The notes under the pieces: generated by a model
The model's input: the letters and a program-made list of their open reading frames with translations, nothing else
The model's database searches: none
Told to the model about the DNA's origin: nothing
Origin: Roridomyces roridus
Lineage: Eukaryota; Basidiomycota; Agaricomycetes; Agaricales; Mycenaceae
Direction of reading: 5' to 3'
Assembly (NCBI GenBank): GCA_029378245.1
Contig: JARKIF010000003.1
Coordinates: 2,356,001-2,420,000, forward strand
Length of the DNA stretch: 64,000 nt
Position numbers and translations under genes: made by a program
Shown: in pieces, positions 1-10,674 of the stretch
Layout of the letters: each line of letters begins with the position of its first letter
How positions within the stretch are numbered: position 1 is the first letter of the stretch

Positions 1-2602
1 GCGTTCAGTACTGCGGAAAGTTGCTCCCTGTTCGATAGACGTTGGACTCCATCTGCTAGTCGAAGTTGATGGCTTTCATGGACTGGTGCTCGAGGAAGAA
101 TTGCGCCGAGGCCGCTGATCGTTTCGGCCATTTTATACGGAAGGACCTCCGTGTCGAATTGTTCCAGAAATTCGGCGAGCAAAGCAAATTTCGCCTCGTC
201 GATACGCTGCTTCCAGTTCAACTCGGCACTTTCGGCAGGCGCAGAGGCGGTCGACGTCTCTTCTGGGAGAAGCCAATGAGACGTCCGAGGCGGTACCTCG
301 TAAGCTAGAGCATCCAGGCACTGCTGTTTGACCAGGGCAGCGACTGAAAACTTGATAAACGGAGACCCGTCTGATTCTTGAATCAGTGGCAGCAGCGCCT
401 CGTACAACGCAGGTGTGCTACTGACTTCCCGCAGCGACGCTACGCGCCACAGGGCGGTCAGGACGTCGTCCGTGTGAAGCATGAGCTCCTTGTGCTTCTG
501 GAAGATGGTGGACGGCAAGGATGGCCCTTCAGCCAGAGTTTTGGAGAAAGCGGCCCACAGATTTCGATGGATTCTTCCCGAGGAGGCAAACAGCTGGTTG
601 AGGAATCCGGCGGCGTCCCGATGATTGAGATAATAAATGAGCGCGCTGGGCAAGGGGGCAGGCTCGTCCGGTGCCCACCAATAGCACAGCTCTTCCATGC
701 AACTGTCAACCCAGTCGTACGCTTTCGTGTCCTCCAATCTATGGATGTTCCGCGTTATAACGTTGTACATGGCCCACTCCAAGTCTTCTTGCAAGACGGA
801 GAAGGGTGGAGAACCGTCTATTTGAATGATGGAGCGTGTATCGTTGTAACGATACGGAGGGACTCCAACGGCGGGGGATTTCGAAAGATAGTCGAAGATG
901 ATTCGGTGGGGACTGATATTATTCAGTCGGAACTTGTTGACGGCCTCGATGCAGACTGGAAGGAGTGGGCTGTGCGGAGGACAGCTAGTCGGTAAGCCAG
1001 TCAACATGGGATCATATCCATCCGACGCGAACCACTCTTCCTGAGATCGCACGAAGGCCAACATAGGCGTCAAATCTACATGTTGATCCCCCTCCGGAGA
1101 TAGAGAAAGATGATTCAACAGTAGATTGAGGTCCGCATCATCTTGTTGGAGGATTTGCCATCGCACTAGGGCCTCAACAGAGGCCATATAATGTTTTTCT
1201 TCCACCCTGGCATTGGTATTACTGAAGATGAATTCCATCTCGACATAATCCCGCAGTCCAGAGAGGTTGATATGATCCAAAAGCCCAACCATGACTGCTG
1301 GTGCATTGGACTCGAAGGGCGCTGGACCGGAAGGCAAAGAAAGGATCGCCCAGAGTGCTTTGTAACAAGTGATCTGTCGGCGTTTGCTGGACTCTGGTAA
1401 GAGCAGACCACTGTCGCAGCTTCGGAGGAGGCTCTCGATACGAGAGAGTAACTTTAAATCTGGATGATGTATGAGATTTCGAATTTGGCTGTCATACGCA
1501 TGTCGGGGACTATCAGGGCCCCAGAGTAGATCGGGAATGGCCTCGACGAAAGGTTCTAGCTCCGCGTCGTCAGCCAACGACTTGACGGTCCAGACGAGAG
1601 CCCGGTAGTCCCGATAAAAGCGCTCGGGTAGGACGTCTATCGCCTGACGCGACGTGGCCTCGACGATAGTCTGCGGGGCGGATGACTCGTGTCGAGTAGT
1701 GGACTCGGTAGCGGATGATGCTGGAGGACGACGCCGCTGCCACTGGAACCAACTCCAAAGTGTGCCGGAGAGTGGAGTTTGGTACGGGCAGTCAAGATAC
1801 AACATGGGGAGAACGGTGAGGAGGGAATACGCGGCGCAAAGCGCAGCCAGGATGGCTGCTACCACCACGGTGATCGGAATGCTAATTGGAAGCAGGAAGG
1901 CGACGAGGCCGGCGAAAAAGAAGAACAGAGAAGCGTGCAGGAGGAGTGGAATAATTTCCACTACGGCATGCATCTTGAATCGCTTGAGCCCATAGTAAAG
2001 GTACGAGTAAATGCGGGCTCGAATGATGGGCGCAGAACGCATTTCTGCCCGGTGAAGAAAGTCGCGTGCCCATTGCTCGAGAAGAGTTGCCATTAGAGCG
2101 CAGGTCAGGCTCAGACCGAGGCTCACAAACCACAGGGCGTTGCAGACGAGGGAAGTAATCGGCGGGGTAAATGGAGTAGCGGTAAACGCCGCAGGTAAGG
2201 TGCTTCCATCTGCAGCGGCGGACAGCTGCCTGGAAATCTGGGCCAAGAGTTGTACAGTTGAGTCGCCAGAGTCAGGAATCAACGTCTTGTAGCTCTCGAT
2301 GATGAAAGCGGTGAGACTTGCAGAGAATAAACCCGCCTGAGAAACTCAATCAGACAACATCGGCGGAGGGTGGAGGAGATACGTACAAATATAAGCATAC
2401 CTTCCATGTCACTTTTCCAGCCCTCCACGAGCGCCTTGTCGTACTTCTCGGCCTCCGAGACATATACGGCCCATAATTTCGAAGCAGCGGCTTCCTCACT
2501 GGCGTCAACTGCCTGGGATGAGCCTTCCAGAATAGTAAACGTTGCGGACATACCTCGCGGCTTGTCCTCTGATAGTTCAAAAGAAGATCTTGCAGAGGAC
2601 AT
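1..2602 (-). CDS. DUF6535-family membrane protein, C-terminus beyond window
   Basis: Two exons are visible: 2602-2387 (72 codons) and 2336 to the left edge; the 50-nt intron 2386-2337 has GTACGT...CAG ends. The second exon is open without a stop for about 778 codons. The N-terminus (residues 41-72, with the motif KLWAVYVSEAEKYDKALVE) followed by AGLFSASLTAFIIESY is the signature of the basidiomycete DUF6535 domain. Hydrophobic stretches at about residues 133-158 and 200-250 look like membrane segments. The long hydrophilic, mostly helical C-terminal part (beyond residue ~260) has no catalytic motif I recognise. Function is unknown for the family. The gene is expanded in Agaricomycetes, which fits the accessory character of the window. 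The domain call is from memory of the family; the exon structure is read directly. Confidence 0.82.
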
Positions 2603-2694
2603 GGTGGTTCTCGATCAAGAAGCTTGAAGCGGCTGCTGACATGATGCATGATGCATATGGATGAATGATGCCGACCTAGGAAGGGTCGGTGTCA

Positions 2695-3772
2695 CTACTG
2701 TACGCTAGAGAACCGATCTTCCTCGCTCAAGAACGCCATCTGCTTCCTCGCCAACGACCAAACATCTTCACCGTCCACAGCACATTTGTTCCAGAACCGC
2801 GACTGCCGAAACTTTCTTCCGCCTGCGATGCAACAAACGAAAATCGCATCCGAGCCGCAGGCTCGTGCAGCCCGCACCAGATCGCGGAGCTCCCATTCAA
2901 AAGGGGCGTTGTAATACCCTGGAGCCGGAGGACGGAACACGAGTACCGCCATCTGGAACGATGCGCAAGCTCTGCGCACCCGCGAGTCCACGGCGCGTGC
3001 AATTCCTTCGCATACATAAGGTAATTCGCCGGGGGCTGACGCACCCAGTCCCATTGGGATCCTACGGCCAGATGGGTGAGGCTCGGAAGACATTCCGCGG
3101 GGAATAAATCTCCGAGGTTGTAGTGATGCGCGTTGAGCCAGAGGTGCGTTATCGCGCCGAGAAATGCTGCACCGTGAATCTTTTGTTGGAGGCGAGACCA
3201 TTTGGAAACCCATCCTGGCGGAGGCATTCGGAGGCTCATTTGATCCGTGAGCGTCAGTTCGACGGAGAGGAGATGCGGGGGGAAGTGTTCTGAGGATTTG
3301 CACAGATGCTCCAGAGGTGTGAGGGATCAGCCGAGCGAATGAAGATTGGTGCATGCTCGAAGTATTTCTGAGATCAGAGATGCCGGCACCCCCGGGTTCT
3401 CGACGCAGTCGCAGACCCACAACGTCCTGACAGCGCCGGCGGCGCGATGGGACAAACGAGAGCGTGGAATGATAGGACTTGTTGTCTCGTACGCAGCACG
3501 ACGTGTGCTAAGCGTGTAGGGAGTACAAGTTCGGCGATCCACGGTGCGGCCCGTGCAAGAGCCACTCCAGTTGATGCATCATTTGTGGCCAGTTCGAGGA
3601 TATCGGTGACGAGTTCGGCAGGCAAATCCTTGAGAGTAAACTCGTGCTGTGAGTTTTCTCTGAGTCTCGCCGTAGAGGAAGCTGAAATAGTAGATCGGAT
3701 GGCCGTGAAATTTGGATAGGTCGAACAACATGACGGTAGGGAAGGAAGATTTTCGATCAGTGGCTTGATCAA
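2695..3772 (-). pseudogene. Decayed F-box protein gene
   Basis: The segment 3772-3440 encodes a recognisable F-box (motif LKDLPAELVTDILELA) after a ~45-residue leader. Near 3440 the frame shifts: the expected continuation (AVRTLWVCDC, SEILRACTNLHSLG) is in another frame. That frame meets an in-frame TGA at 3329-3327, then continues (SLTPLEHL...QMSLRMPPPGW) to about 3040. The C-terminal part (PFEWELRDLVRAARACG..., ending at 2695) is in a third frame. Two frameshifts and one stop make an intact product unlikely, and no intron with good splice sites would repair all three. The start codon is uncertain. It differs from the 5503-type F-box family in having no N-terminal coiled coil. It could be several wrongly joined exons, but the stop argues for decay. 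Confidence 0.55.
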
Positions 3773-3780
3773 TCAATTTC

Positions 3781-3804
3781 GCTCTTGATCCACAACCACC
3801 ACCA
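3781..3804 (+). promoter_or_regulatory. Copy of F-box leader motif, no F-box gene downstream
   Basis: The pattern CTCTTGATCCACAACCACC just before an ATG matches the leader found upstream of the F-box genes at 5503 and 8450. Here no F-box gene follows on the + strand. It sits between the broken F-box gene (minus) and the broken Cys-rich gene (plus), so it is probably a remnant of a duplicated head-to-head promoter. The rest of 3805-4134 holds nothing I recognise. Confidence 0.35.
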
Positions 3805-4134
3805 TGTCTTTTCTTCCGTCGACTCTCCGGATACACGTACCGTTCGGCTTCCTACAATTCTTGCGGTGAAACAGTCTCGTGCCGGCATGCCGAAAGGACG
3901 GCATCCAAGGGCCCTTGAAATCCCCAGTGTTCGGCGCCCTGCCCCATTGAAGAGTCACTTCCCGCTCGTTCTCTATTGGGCTAGGGTCAGGAGTATAATC
4001 GGCCTACTCAAAAAACCGACATACATAAATTACCGATAAACGTCGACGCCAACTTAGCGCTATCTGTCACATTGGCGGCCTCATGTAAAAACATTCAAAA
4101 CCACCCTGAGTACCTCCGAGTCTCGCCCACCGGG

Positions 4135-5282
4135 ATGAAGCCACCCTGCAGGTACTACTGCCTCACAATTCTCCTCCTCATCACCCTTGGCTTGTTCTTC
4201 GGCCTGTTCTTTAGGCTCAACTACCCCGGTGCGTCTCTAAACCTCTGCCTTCAAGCCAAACTGAGTCCCTGTAGAAATCGTGCGCCATGGGTGGCCGCTG
4301 ACGCGCTGCAAGGTGTTGAGCTCTGAGATTGCCACGCGCTATTGCTGCTATAGCAGCTGCCAGGATATCACCTGCCAGTCTGCGCCGTCCAACTCGCCTT
4401 CGTGTGGCACAGTGATTTCGTCGATACAGAATAACTTCAGCCCAGACGCGTGCTCGGCCAATTCTTCTTCCTGTCCGATGCAGGTGGGAAGTGCATGCGG
4501 TGGAGGGTGCGTGCCGGTGTTTCTCTTTCCGGGATCTTGACCGGACTCTGTATTTTTCAGATACAAGTGCTGCAACACCTGCTGCCAGCAACACCTGCTG
4601 CCAGCAACACCTGCTGCCAGCAGTGCCAAACTTGCACCCAACAGTACATGATGACGTTCTAAGCTTATTGGTGCTCATATCTTTCCAGCTGTTCGTCAGG
4701 AGGCTCCTGCTCAAAACACTGCACCACGTACGAGTGAGTGTTCTTCAATACCCGGTGGACATGTCACCCATGAACTAACTCGCTCAGCTGCAATTGTTAC
4801 TGCTGTTCATCGACCAACGATCTCTCCTGCACCCTCGAATGCCCCGTTTCACGATGGCGTGCATCACAACGCTAGCGACACGCAGGACTTTTCGACTAAC
4901 GAAAACAAGGCGGACGATTTCCTCGACTCGCATGCGGTAAATAGCACGGCATTGTGTTATTTTAATCCCAAGAACGAGTCGCAGGCCCGTGTCGTCCTGT
5001 AAAACTGTTTTCAGTCGACTCGCTCTGATCCTTGGGCTGTGATAGATTCTGTACGACGTCAAGTTTACCGTTTGGAAGTGGGTCGTTACGGCGGTGTTTG
5101 CGATGTTGCCGCTGTTGATTGTAATTTGCTGCTTTACCGCATTCCTCCTGGTTCTGCCAGCGTACCGACGGATGAGTGGCGCTAATCATATGGCGGCTGG
5201 CGGGCAGGAATCGTCAAACTCGGACAGCAGTGCGGCGAGTCGTCCGTTGGAATACATCAAAGAGAAGGAGGAATCAGGATGA
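4135..5282 (+). pseudogene. Broken copy of Cys-rich single-span membrane protein
   Basis: This is a paralogue of the intact gene at 27372-28580. Exon 1 (4135-4228; LLLITLGLFFGLFF is a membrane segment) and exon 2 (4275-4506, 232 nt, the same length as in the intact copy) align well, with introns at the same places. Exon 3 (from 4561) carries a 16-nt unit three times (4574-4621) where the intact copy has one equivalent; the extra 32 nt shift the frame. Further on, exon 5 lacks part of the segment after LECPV, ending that frame at a TAG near 4870. The donor equivalent to CAG|GTGCGT is CAGGCCCGT at about 4981. The last exon (5046-5282), with a C-terminal membrane segment, is still open. The three lesions point to a pseudogene; the gene it came from is described at 27372. 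Confidence 0.75.
4574..4621 (+). repeat. 16-nt tandem repeat x3 inside coding exon
   Basis: Three perfect, adjacent copies of AACACCTGCTGCCAGC encode, in the first copy, the NTCCQ part of a Cys-rich stretch. The intact paralogue near 28130 has a single equivalent (NTCCLTCQSC). Sixteen is not a multiple of three, so the expansion changes the reading frame. Confidence 0.92.
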
Positions 5283-5417
5283 GGTCTGAGACTCCTCGAT
5301 CGTTTGGGCTCTGGGTGTACATACTTAATCTTCATTCGCTAATATAATGTTCGTTGTGTGTTCCCGCACTCAAAGAGTCAACACGCAATCAACACGCCAA
5401 TTTCGGATCACCAGAGT

Positions 5418-5502
5418 CACGTGGTCATTCCAATCTTGATCCATAACCACCACCACCTTCTCAATTCTGGACCGATTCTTCCTCTTGATTCGACCTTTCA
5501 TC
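5418..5502 (+). promoter_or_regulatory. Conserved CACGTG promoter/leader block of F-box gene
   Basis: CACGTG (5418-5423) is followed by TCTTGATCCATAACCACC and a pyrimidine-rich leader ending at CATC-ATG (5503). The same order (TCACGTG, then TTCC, then TCTTGATC, then CATCATGTCC) recurs at 8368-8450 and 12270-12353. CACGTG is the palindromic E-box bound by bHLH factors; binding here is inferred. Confidence 0.45.
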
Positions 5503-7040
5503 ATGTCCAACTCCGTGTCACAACTCCGCTCGCGTCTCACTGAAATCGACCGAGACATTGTCTTCCACGAGATCCAATTAGGGCTGCTTCGTGCCGAGCG
5601 CGAGTCGACTCAGAGGCATCTACACACAGTCGCCGTATACCCTGTCCTCACTCTCCCGAACGAAATCACCAGCGAAATCTTTATTCAATGGGTTCACGCT
5701 GACCAGAAGAGCAATCCGATGCTTTTGACATTGGTGTGCAAGCAGTGGCGAGCGGTGGCCATATCGACGCCCCAAATCTGGGCCCCCCTCAAAAACATGC
5801 CTCTTGGTAATTCTTTCTCCTCTATTTCAATGCCTTTCCTTCTGTTGATCTCATGTTGCAGGCAAAAGATTCCTTGCGAAATGGCTGTCCCACACTGGCA
5901 GCCTTCCGTTGAATCTCAGCCTCAGCCTTCGTGGTCCAGCACGAATGAACTACCAGGATTCGTTTATCTACCAAACACTATCTCGACACTCGTCTCAGAT
6001 GGCGAAGTTGACTCTCGGCAGCAACGAGGCCATCAACCTGCCACTTGGACCGTTTCCTCGTCTCATATCACTTTCCATCTGCGGTGTCGGCCACGATTTG
6101 GATCGGGCGCTAGTCATTGACGAAACTGCGCCGCTCGCTGCACCTCAGTTACGGCAACTGATTCTCAAGTACAAATCGGAGCTCCCCGGAGACGCTTTGC
6201 AGGTCTATCTTCCTTGCATACAGTTGACGAACCTCGAACTGAAGGCGGACGCCGCGGAATGTATCAAATTCCTCATTCATACCCCGAACCTCGAGCACTT
6301 CACCGTCGACTGTGAAGACGGAGATCTCCCCGACTTGAATCAATGGACATCAGTCACACTCCCCCGTCTCCGCAGGATTCGCTGTGCAAAATCCACTTAT
6401 CCGGCTCTTCTCAACTTGTTTACCCTCCCCGCCCTCCAAGAGCTATCGATTTGGCTGGATCCTGAATGGAAAGAAATCGTGCAACGGCTGATTGCGCGTT
6501 CTCAATGCTCCATACGCAAATTGGATGTCCATGCGTATTTGGCAGACCACGAACTGTTGACAGGGTTTCTCGAGCTAACGGGGCTCCAATCCGTCCGGGA
6601 CCTGACACTCAGAGGCCCGGATGGAAGAGATGGTGCCCTCGAAGAGCTGTTCTTGAAGATTGAAGACCCGTCCTTCCTGCCGCTGCTTCAGTCATTCGCC
6701 ATCCAGGGTTGCGAGTTCCTCGTTCCTACAAACACTGTCACTGGCATGTTGTGTGCGAGGATGAAGGGTGAGGTGAAGCTCAAGTCCTTTCAGTTTCTCC
6801 TAGGTGGGGATAACGACGAGGGCAGGGATGATGCTGAAGTAAACAATTGTGATGCACACGTTGTATCCAATGTCCGCAAACTGAAAGCTCTCTGTTCGCA
6901 AGGGCTTAAAGTCGATTTTCAATCCAAATTCAGGTTCTGGAACACCCACTTGGATCCCAGCGTTGTGAGGCCCCTCGTTTATTACCCATTACTTTCTCAT
7001 ACGCCCATAGATCAGAGGGTTTCGCAGGGTGCTGAAATGA
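5503..7040 (+). CDS. F-box/leucine-rich protein (tandem family, member A)
   Basis: Exons 5503-5806, 5862-6964 and 7011-7040 add up to a 478-residue protein. The last intron (6965-7010, GTGAGG...ATAG) can also be read through to a stop at 7045, but the spliced form ends VIRGFRRVLK like its paralogues. Residues 5-42 form a charged coiled coil (RLTEIDRDIVFHEIQLGLLR); 46-95 are an F-box (YPVLTLPNEITSEIFIQW ... VCKQWRAVAISTPQIW). The rest has irregular leucine-rich repeats. The start at 5503 is chosen because ATG in the context CATCATGTCC is shared by the family. Family knowledge: such proteins are substrate adaptors of SCF (Skp1-cullin-F-box) ubiquitin ligases; the target is unknown. It looks intact. 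Nearest relatives are the genes at 8450 and 12353. Confidence 0.85.
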
Positions 7041-7331
7041 TGTAGATGCATAGCTCCTGTCCATTCCAAGTCGTTCGAATGAATTCAATTGTGTCGATAT
7101 TGTCATCCAACACTTCGAGATCTCAACACCAGCATTTTACTTCTCGAGCTCATCCGGGCCGAGAATCAGAAATCGTCATAGAATAATACTGTAACATGAT
7201 GGTATAGTCGACGTCGGCATGGGATAATTGGTAGGAGGATAGACATGCCGCACGAACAATCGGAAAATGCAATTTCGTTACATGGCTCGGAATGCAGCGA
7301 GCTTCGACAAAGGGGATGGTCGACATCTTAC

Positions 7332-8339
7332 TTATCTATCTAAACCGGCGTATCCCTGCGAATGGCTTCGATCTATTGAGCTTATGATGAGAAAGTAATC
7401 TGAGAGCAAAAGACGGGTCTCACAATACTTACTGGGATCAATGTACGAGTTCCAGAACTTGAAATTGGATTGAATGTCCACTTTCAGCCCTTGGGAATCA
7501 AGACCACGAATTTTGTTCAGCTGCATTTCGACGGATGCATCCAAGTTGTCGATTTGAGCATCTTCCCAGCCATTTGAATAATCCCCACCAAAGAGAAGCT
7601 GGAAGGACCTGAGCTTCGCCTCGCCTTCTGCGCGCTCCGTCCTGGCCTGCAGCATATTGACGACAGCCGGTAGAGGAATGAGAAACTCGCAACCGTGAAC
7701 GGCAAATGACTCGAGTAGGGGAAGGAAGGAAGGGGTTTCAAGCTGCAGGAACAGCTCTTCAAGGGCACCATCTGTGCCGTCCGAGCCTCTCAGAGTCAGG
7801 TCTTGGATGGACCGGAGTCCCGGTAGCTCCAGAAACCCTCTCAACCTTTCGTGTCCCGCGAAGTACGCGCTGATATCCAATTTGCGTATGGAACATTGAG
7901 ATCGCGCAATGAGGTCTTCGAGGGCGGGAAGAGTAAGGTAACCTAGTAGTGCAGGATCAAATGAATCTGCACAGTGGATGCTGACGAGACGGGGGAGGAT
8001 GACCCAAGTCCATGTGTTCAAATCGGGAAAACCGCGAGGCACATTTTTGAGGTGAGCCCAGAGTTGGGGCGTAGATATCGCCACCGCCCGCCACAACTTG
8101 CATATCCATGTCAAATGCATTGGATTGCTCTTCTCGTCAGTTTCAAGCCATTGGATGAAGATTTCGCTTGTGATCTCGTTGGGAAGAGTGAGGACTGGGT
8201 ACGTGGCGATAGCGTGAAGATGCCGCTCAACCGATTCGCGCTCGGTACGAAGTAATCCTAATTGCGTCTCGTGAAAGACAATGCCTCGTTCGATTTCAGC
8301 GAGACGCGAGCGGAGTTTGGCGGAGGTGGAACTGGACAT
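7332..8339 (-). CDS. Internally deleted F-box protein (member B)
   Basis: The product begins MSSSTSAKLRSRLAEIERG at 8339 and has the coiled coil and F-box of the family (YPVLTLPNEITSEIFIQWLE). Where relatives have intron 1 and about 180 residues of leucine-rich repeats, this gene jumps from HLKNVPRG directly to FPDLNTWTWV. A second in-frame gap removes about 16 residues (PALED joined to LIARSQ). The remaining 335 codons stay open, so the deletions kept the frame and also removed intron 1. The 3' end is ambiguous: a last intron (donor near 7431, acceptor ATAG near 7375) may be used, which would end the protein slightly differently, possibly with a stop at 7342-7340. It is head-to-head with the gene at 8450. 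It could encode a short F-box protein with altered target binding, or be an early pseudogene. Confidence 0.7.
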   Translation of the reverse strand: MSSSTSAKLRSRLAEIERGIVFHETQLGLLRTERESVERHLHAIATYPVLTLPNEITSEIFIQWLETDEKSNPMHLTWICKLWRAVAISTPQLWAHLKNVPRGFPDLNTWTWVILPRLVSIHCADSFDPALLGYLTLPALEDLIARSQCSIRKLDISAYFAGHERLRGFLELPGLRSIQDLTLRGSDGTDGALEELFLQLETPSFLPLLESFAVHGCEFLIPLPAVVNMLQARTERAEGEAKLRSFQLLFGGDYSNGWEDAQIDNLDASVEMQLNKIRGLDSQGLKVDIQSNFKFWNSYIDPSKYCETRLLLSDYFLIISSIDRSHSQGYAGLDR

Positions 8340-8449
8340 GATGGAAGGAGACAAACAGCACAAGAATCACGTGCTCCTTCCGCTCTTGATCCACGACCAC
8401 CATCTTCTCAAGTCTCTTCCGAGTCTCCCTCTTGATTCGACGCTCCATC
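8340..8449. promoter_or_regulatory. Bidirectional F-box promoter with CACGTG
   Basis: Only 110 bp separate two F-box start codons pointing away from each other. CACGTG lies at 8368-8373, followed by CTCTTGATCCACGACCACC. The block is closely similar to 12242-12352 and to the upstream region of 5503. Because CACGTG is palindromic, one site could serve both genes (inference). Confidence 0.5.
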
Positions 8450-10005
8450 ATGTCCACCGGCGAACTTCGCTTGCGTCTCGCTGAAATCGACCGAGACATT
8501 GTCTTCCACGAGATCCAATTAGGGCTGCTTCGTGCCGAGCGCGAGTCGACTCAGAGGCATCTACACACAGTCGCCGTATACCCTGTCCTCACTCTCCCGA
8601 ACGAAATCACCAGCCAGATCTTCATCCAGTGGATTTACACCGATGATAAGAGCAATCCGATGCTTTTAACATGGGTGTGCCAGCTGTGGCGGGCGGTGGC
8701 GATATCCACGCCCCAAGTCTGGGCTCGCCTCAGAAACCTACCTCACGGTATATAATTTTTTTCCTCTCTATTTCAATACCTTTCCGTTGATTTCATGTCG
8801 TAGGCAAGAAGTTCTTCTCGAAATGGCTCTCTCACACCGGGAACCTTCCCTTGAAACTCAACCTCGCCTTCAAAGGTCCATCGCAAGTGAATTACCAGGA
8901 CTCGTTTGTCTTCCGTACACTCTCTCGACACTCCTCTCAATTGGAGACGTTGAACCTCACGACCGACGGGGCCGTTACCCTGCCGCCTGGGCCGTTTCCT
9001 CGTCTCAAAAAACTTTGCATTTCCAGTATCAAGTGTACAGACAGGGCGCTAGTCATTGACGACACAGCTCCGCTCGCTGCACCTCAACTACGAGAACTGA
9101 TTCTCAAGTACAGCGCGGAGCTTTCCGGAGACGCTTTGCAAGTCTATCTTCCTTGCATGCAGTTGACGAACCTCGAACTCAGGGCGAACGCCACGGAGTG
9201 TCTCAAGTTCCTGGTTCGTGCCCTGAACCTCGAGCACCTCATCGTCGACAGTGAAGACGGGGAGCTCCCTGATTTGAATCAATGGACATTAGTCACTCTC
9301 CCCCGTCTCCGCAGCATCCAATGTTCAACATTCACCTGTCCTGAACTGCTCAGTTACGTTACCCTTCCCGCCCTCGAGGAACTCTCGATTTGGCTAGATC
9401 CTGAATGGTCAGAAATCGTGCAGCAGCTGATTGCGCGATCTCAATGCTCCATACACAAATTGGATGTCCACGCGTATTTTGCGGGTCACGGAGTGTGGAG
9501 GAGATTTCTGGAGCTCCCTGGATTCGAATCCATTCGGGACTTGACACTCAGAGGCCCTGACGGAAGAGATCGTGCCCTCGAAAGGTTGTTCCAGGAAATT
9601 GAACACGAACCTTACTTCCTACCGCTACTCGAGTCATTCACCATTCAGGGTTGCGATTTTTTCGTTCCCCTACACGCTGTCGTCGACATGTTGTGTGCGA
9701 GGACGAAGGGCGAGGTGCAGCTCAAGTCCTTCCAGCTTCTATTTGGTGGGGATGACGATGATCATGAGGGCTGGGAGGGTGCTCAGGTCGACTGTGCGGA
9801 TGAAACCGTTGGATACAATCTCGACCAACTGGATGCTCTTTGTGTGCAAGGGCTGAAGATTAATATTCAATCCAAATTCAAGTTCTGGCAGGGCCTCGAC
9901 ATCGATCCCAGCATTGTGAGGTTCATCTCTTTACTTCCCTATTCCTTTCTCTCATAATCCTGATAGATTGAGGCATTTCGGAATCGTAGGGATAAAATGG
10001 TGTAG
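8450..10005 (+). CDS. F-box/leucine-rich protein (member C)
   Basis: Exons 8450-8747, 8804-9915 and 9967-10005 give 482 residues with the frame kept at every junction. Residues 4-40 are the coiled coil (LRLRLAEIDRDIVFHEIQLG), then the F-box (YPVLTLPNEITSQIFIQWIY ... VCQLWRAVAISTPQVW), then leucine-rich repeats (LPALEELSIWLDPEW, RDLTLRGPDGRD). The last exon ends IEAFRNRRDKMV. This appears to be the best-preserved member and was used to place introns in the others. The first ~100 codons are almost identical to the gene at 5503, with more divergence downstream, suggesting recent duplication or gene conversion of the 5' part. Predicted role: SCF ubiquitin-ligase adaptor, target unknown. Confidence 0.86.
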
Positions 10006-10035
10006 AATCCGTCCAATAATTCCAACTCGTCGAAT

Positions 10036-10152
10036 GAAATTCTTGGTGTAAATCTTCACTTGCGTGACCATATCGTCATGATTCATCCAGCTGTGAGCAC
10101 CGACCTGCACCGACGTCGAGGGCAAAATAGCTTCTTTCGACGGACAAATGGA
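10036..10152 (+). repeat. 3'-flank repeat shared with 17097-17219
   Basis: About 120 bp starting GAAATTCTTGGTGTAAATCT downstream of member C recurs downstream of member E at 17097-17219 (including CATCCAGCTGTGAGCACCGA and TAGCTTCTTTCGACGGACAA). It shows that the duplication unit included the 3' flank. Confidence 0.7.
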
Positions 10153-10353
10153 CGGTGCTGAAGTCATTGACAATGATTAAGTTGGAATTATCTTCGCAAC
10201 CTTCGTGATCTTTGTTCGCAAGGGCTGAAAGACATTCAATCCAAATTCAAGTTCTGGAATCCCAACTTGGGTGTCAGCGTTGTGAGGCCCATTACTTTCT
10301 CATAAGCCCGATAGATTGACGCGTTTCGAAATTGTAAGAATAACATGGAGTAG
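10153..10353 (+). pseudogene. 3'-end relic of an F-box gene
   Basis: Only the last ~60 codons and the final exon of a family member remain: a decayed stretch, then CSQGLK.DIQSKFKFWNP, the GTGAGG...ATAG intron (about 10282-10314), and a final exon ending IDAFRNCKNNME. A codon is missing in the SQGLKVDIQ motif. No 5' part is present, so it is not expressed as a family protein. It abuts the shared 3'-flank repeat, suggesting an unequal-crossover product. Confidence 0.6.
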
Positions 10354-10674
10354 ATGCATATGTACATCCCAAGCCGTCGAATTCAATGGGCCGATATTGT
10401 CATCCAGTACCGGTCTTCGAGCAATACCCGCAGTTTACTTCTCATCTGGGCCGAGGATCCGAGATTCCTCGTAGAACGATACAAATAATACTCCTGCGAC
10501 TCCTGCGATTGGTTCACGAACTTGAACTCATCAATCAACCGCCTTTGCCGTGAACGTCTGTGTTGAATAATGTGTGGCACGCTGGAGCTGCAGCACAAAT
10601 GAGTCGTCGAAGAATGCAATTTCGTTAGGCGGCTCGGAATGACGAAAGAAATAGACAACATTCCATATGTGTAT

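Noticed and set aside
378..995. 205-codon + strand open frame
   Set aside because: It lies opposite the long DUF6535 exon, which has clear family motifs and an intron; the + frame has none.
4574..4621. Triplicated 16-mer as a CRISPR-like or regulatory array
   Set aside because: The units are directly adjacent without spacers and encode part of a conserved Cys-rich exon.
7046..7331. A further F-box relic between members A and B
   Set aside because: Only short flank similarity (AATGCAATTTCGTTA, also near 10614) is seen; no coding motif.
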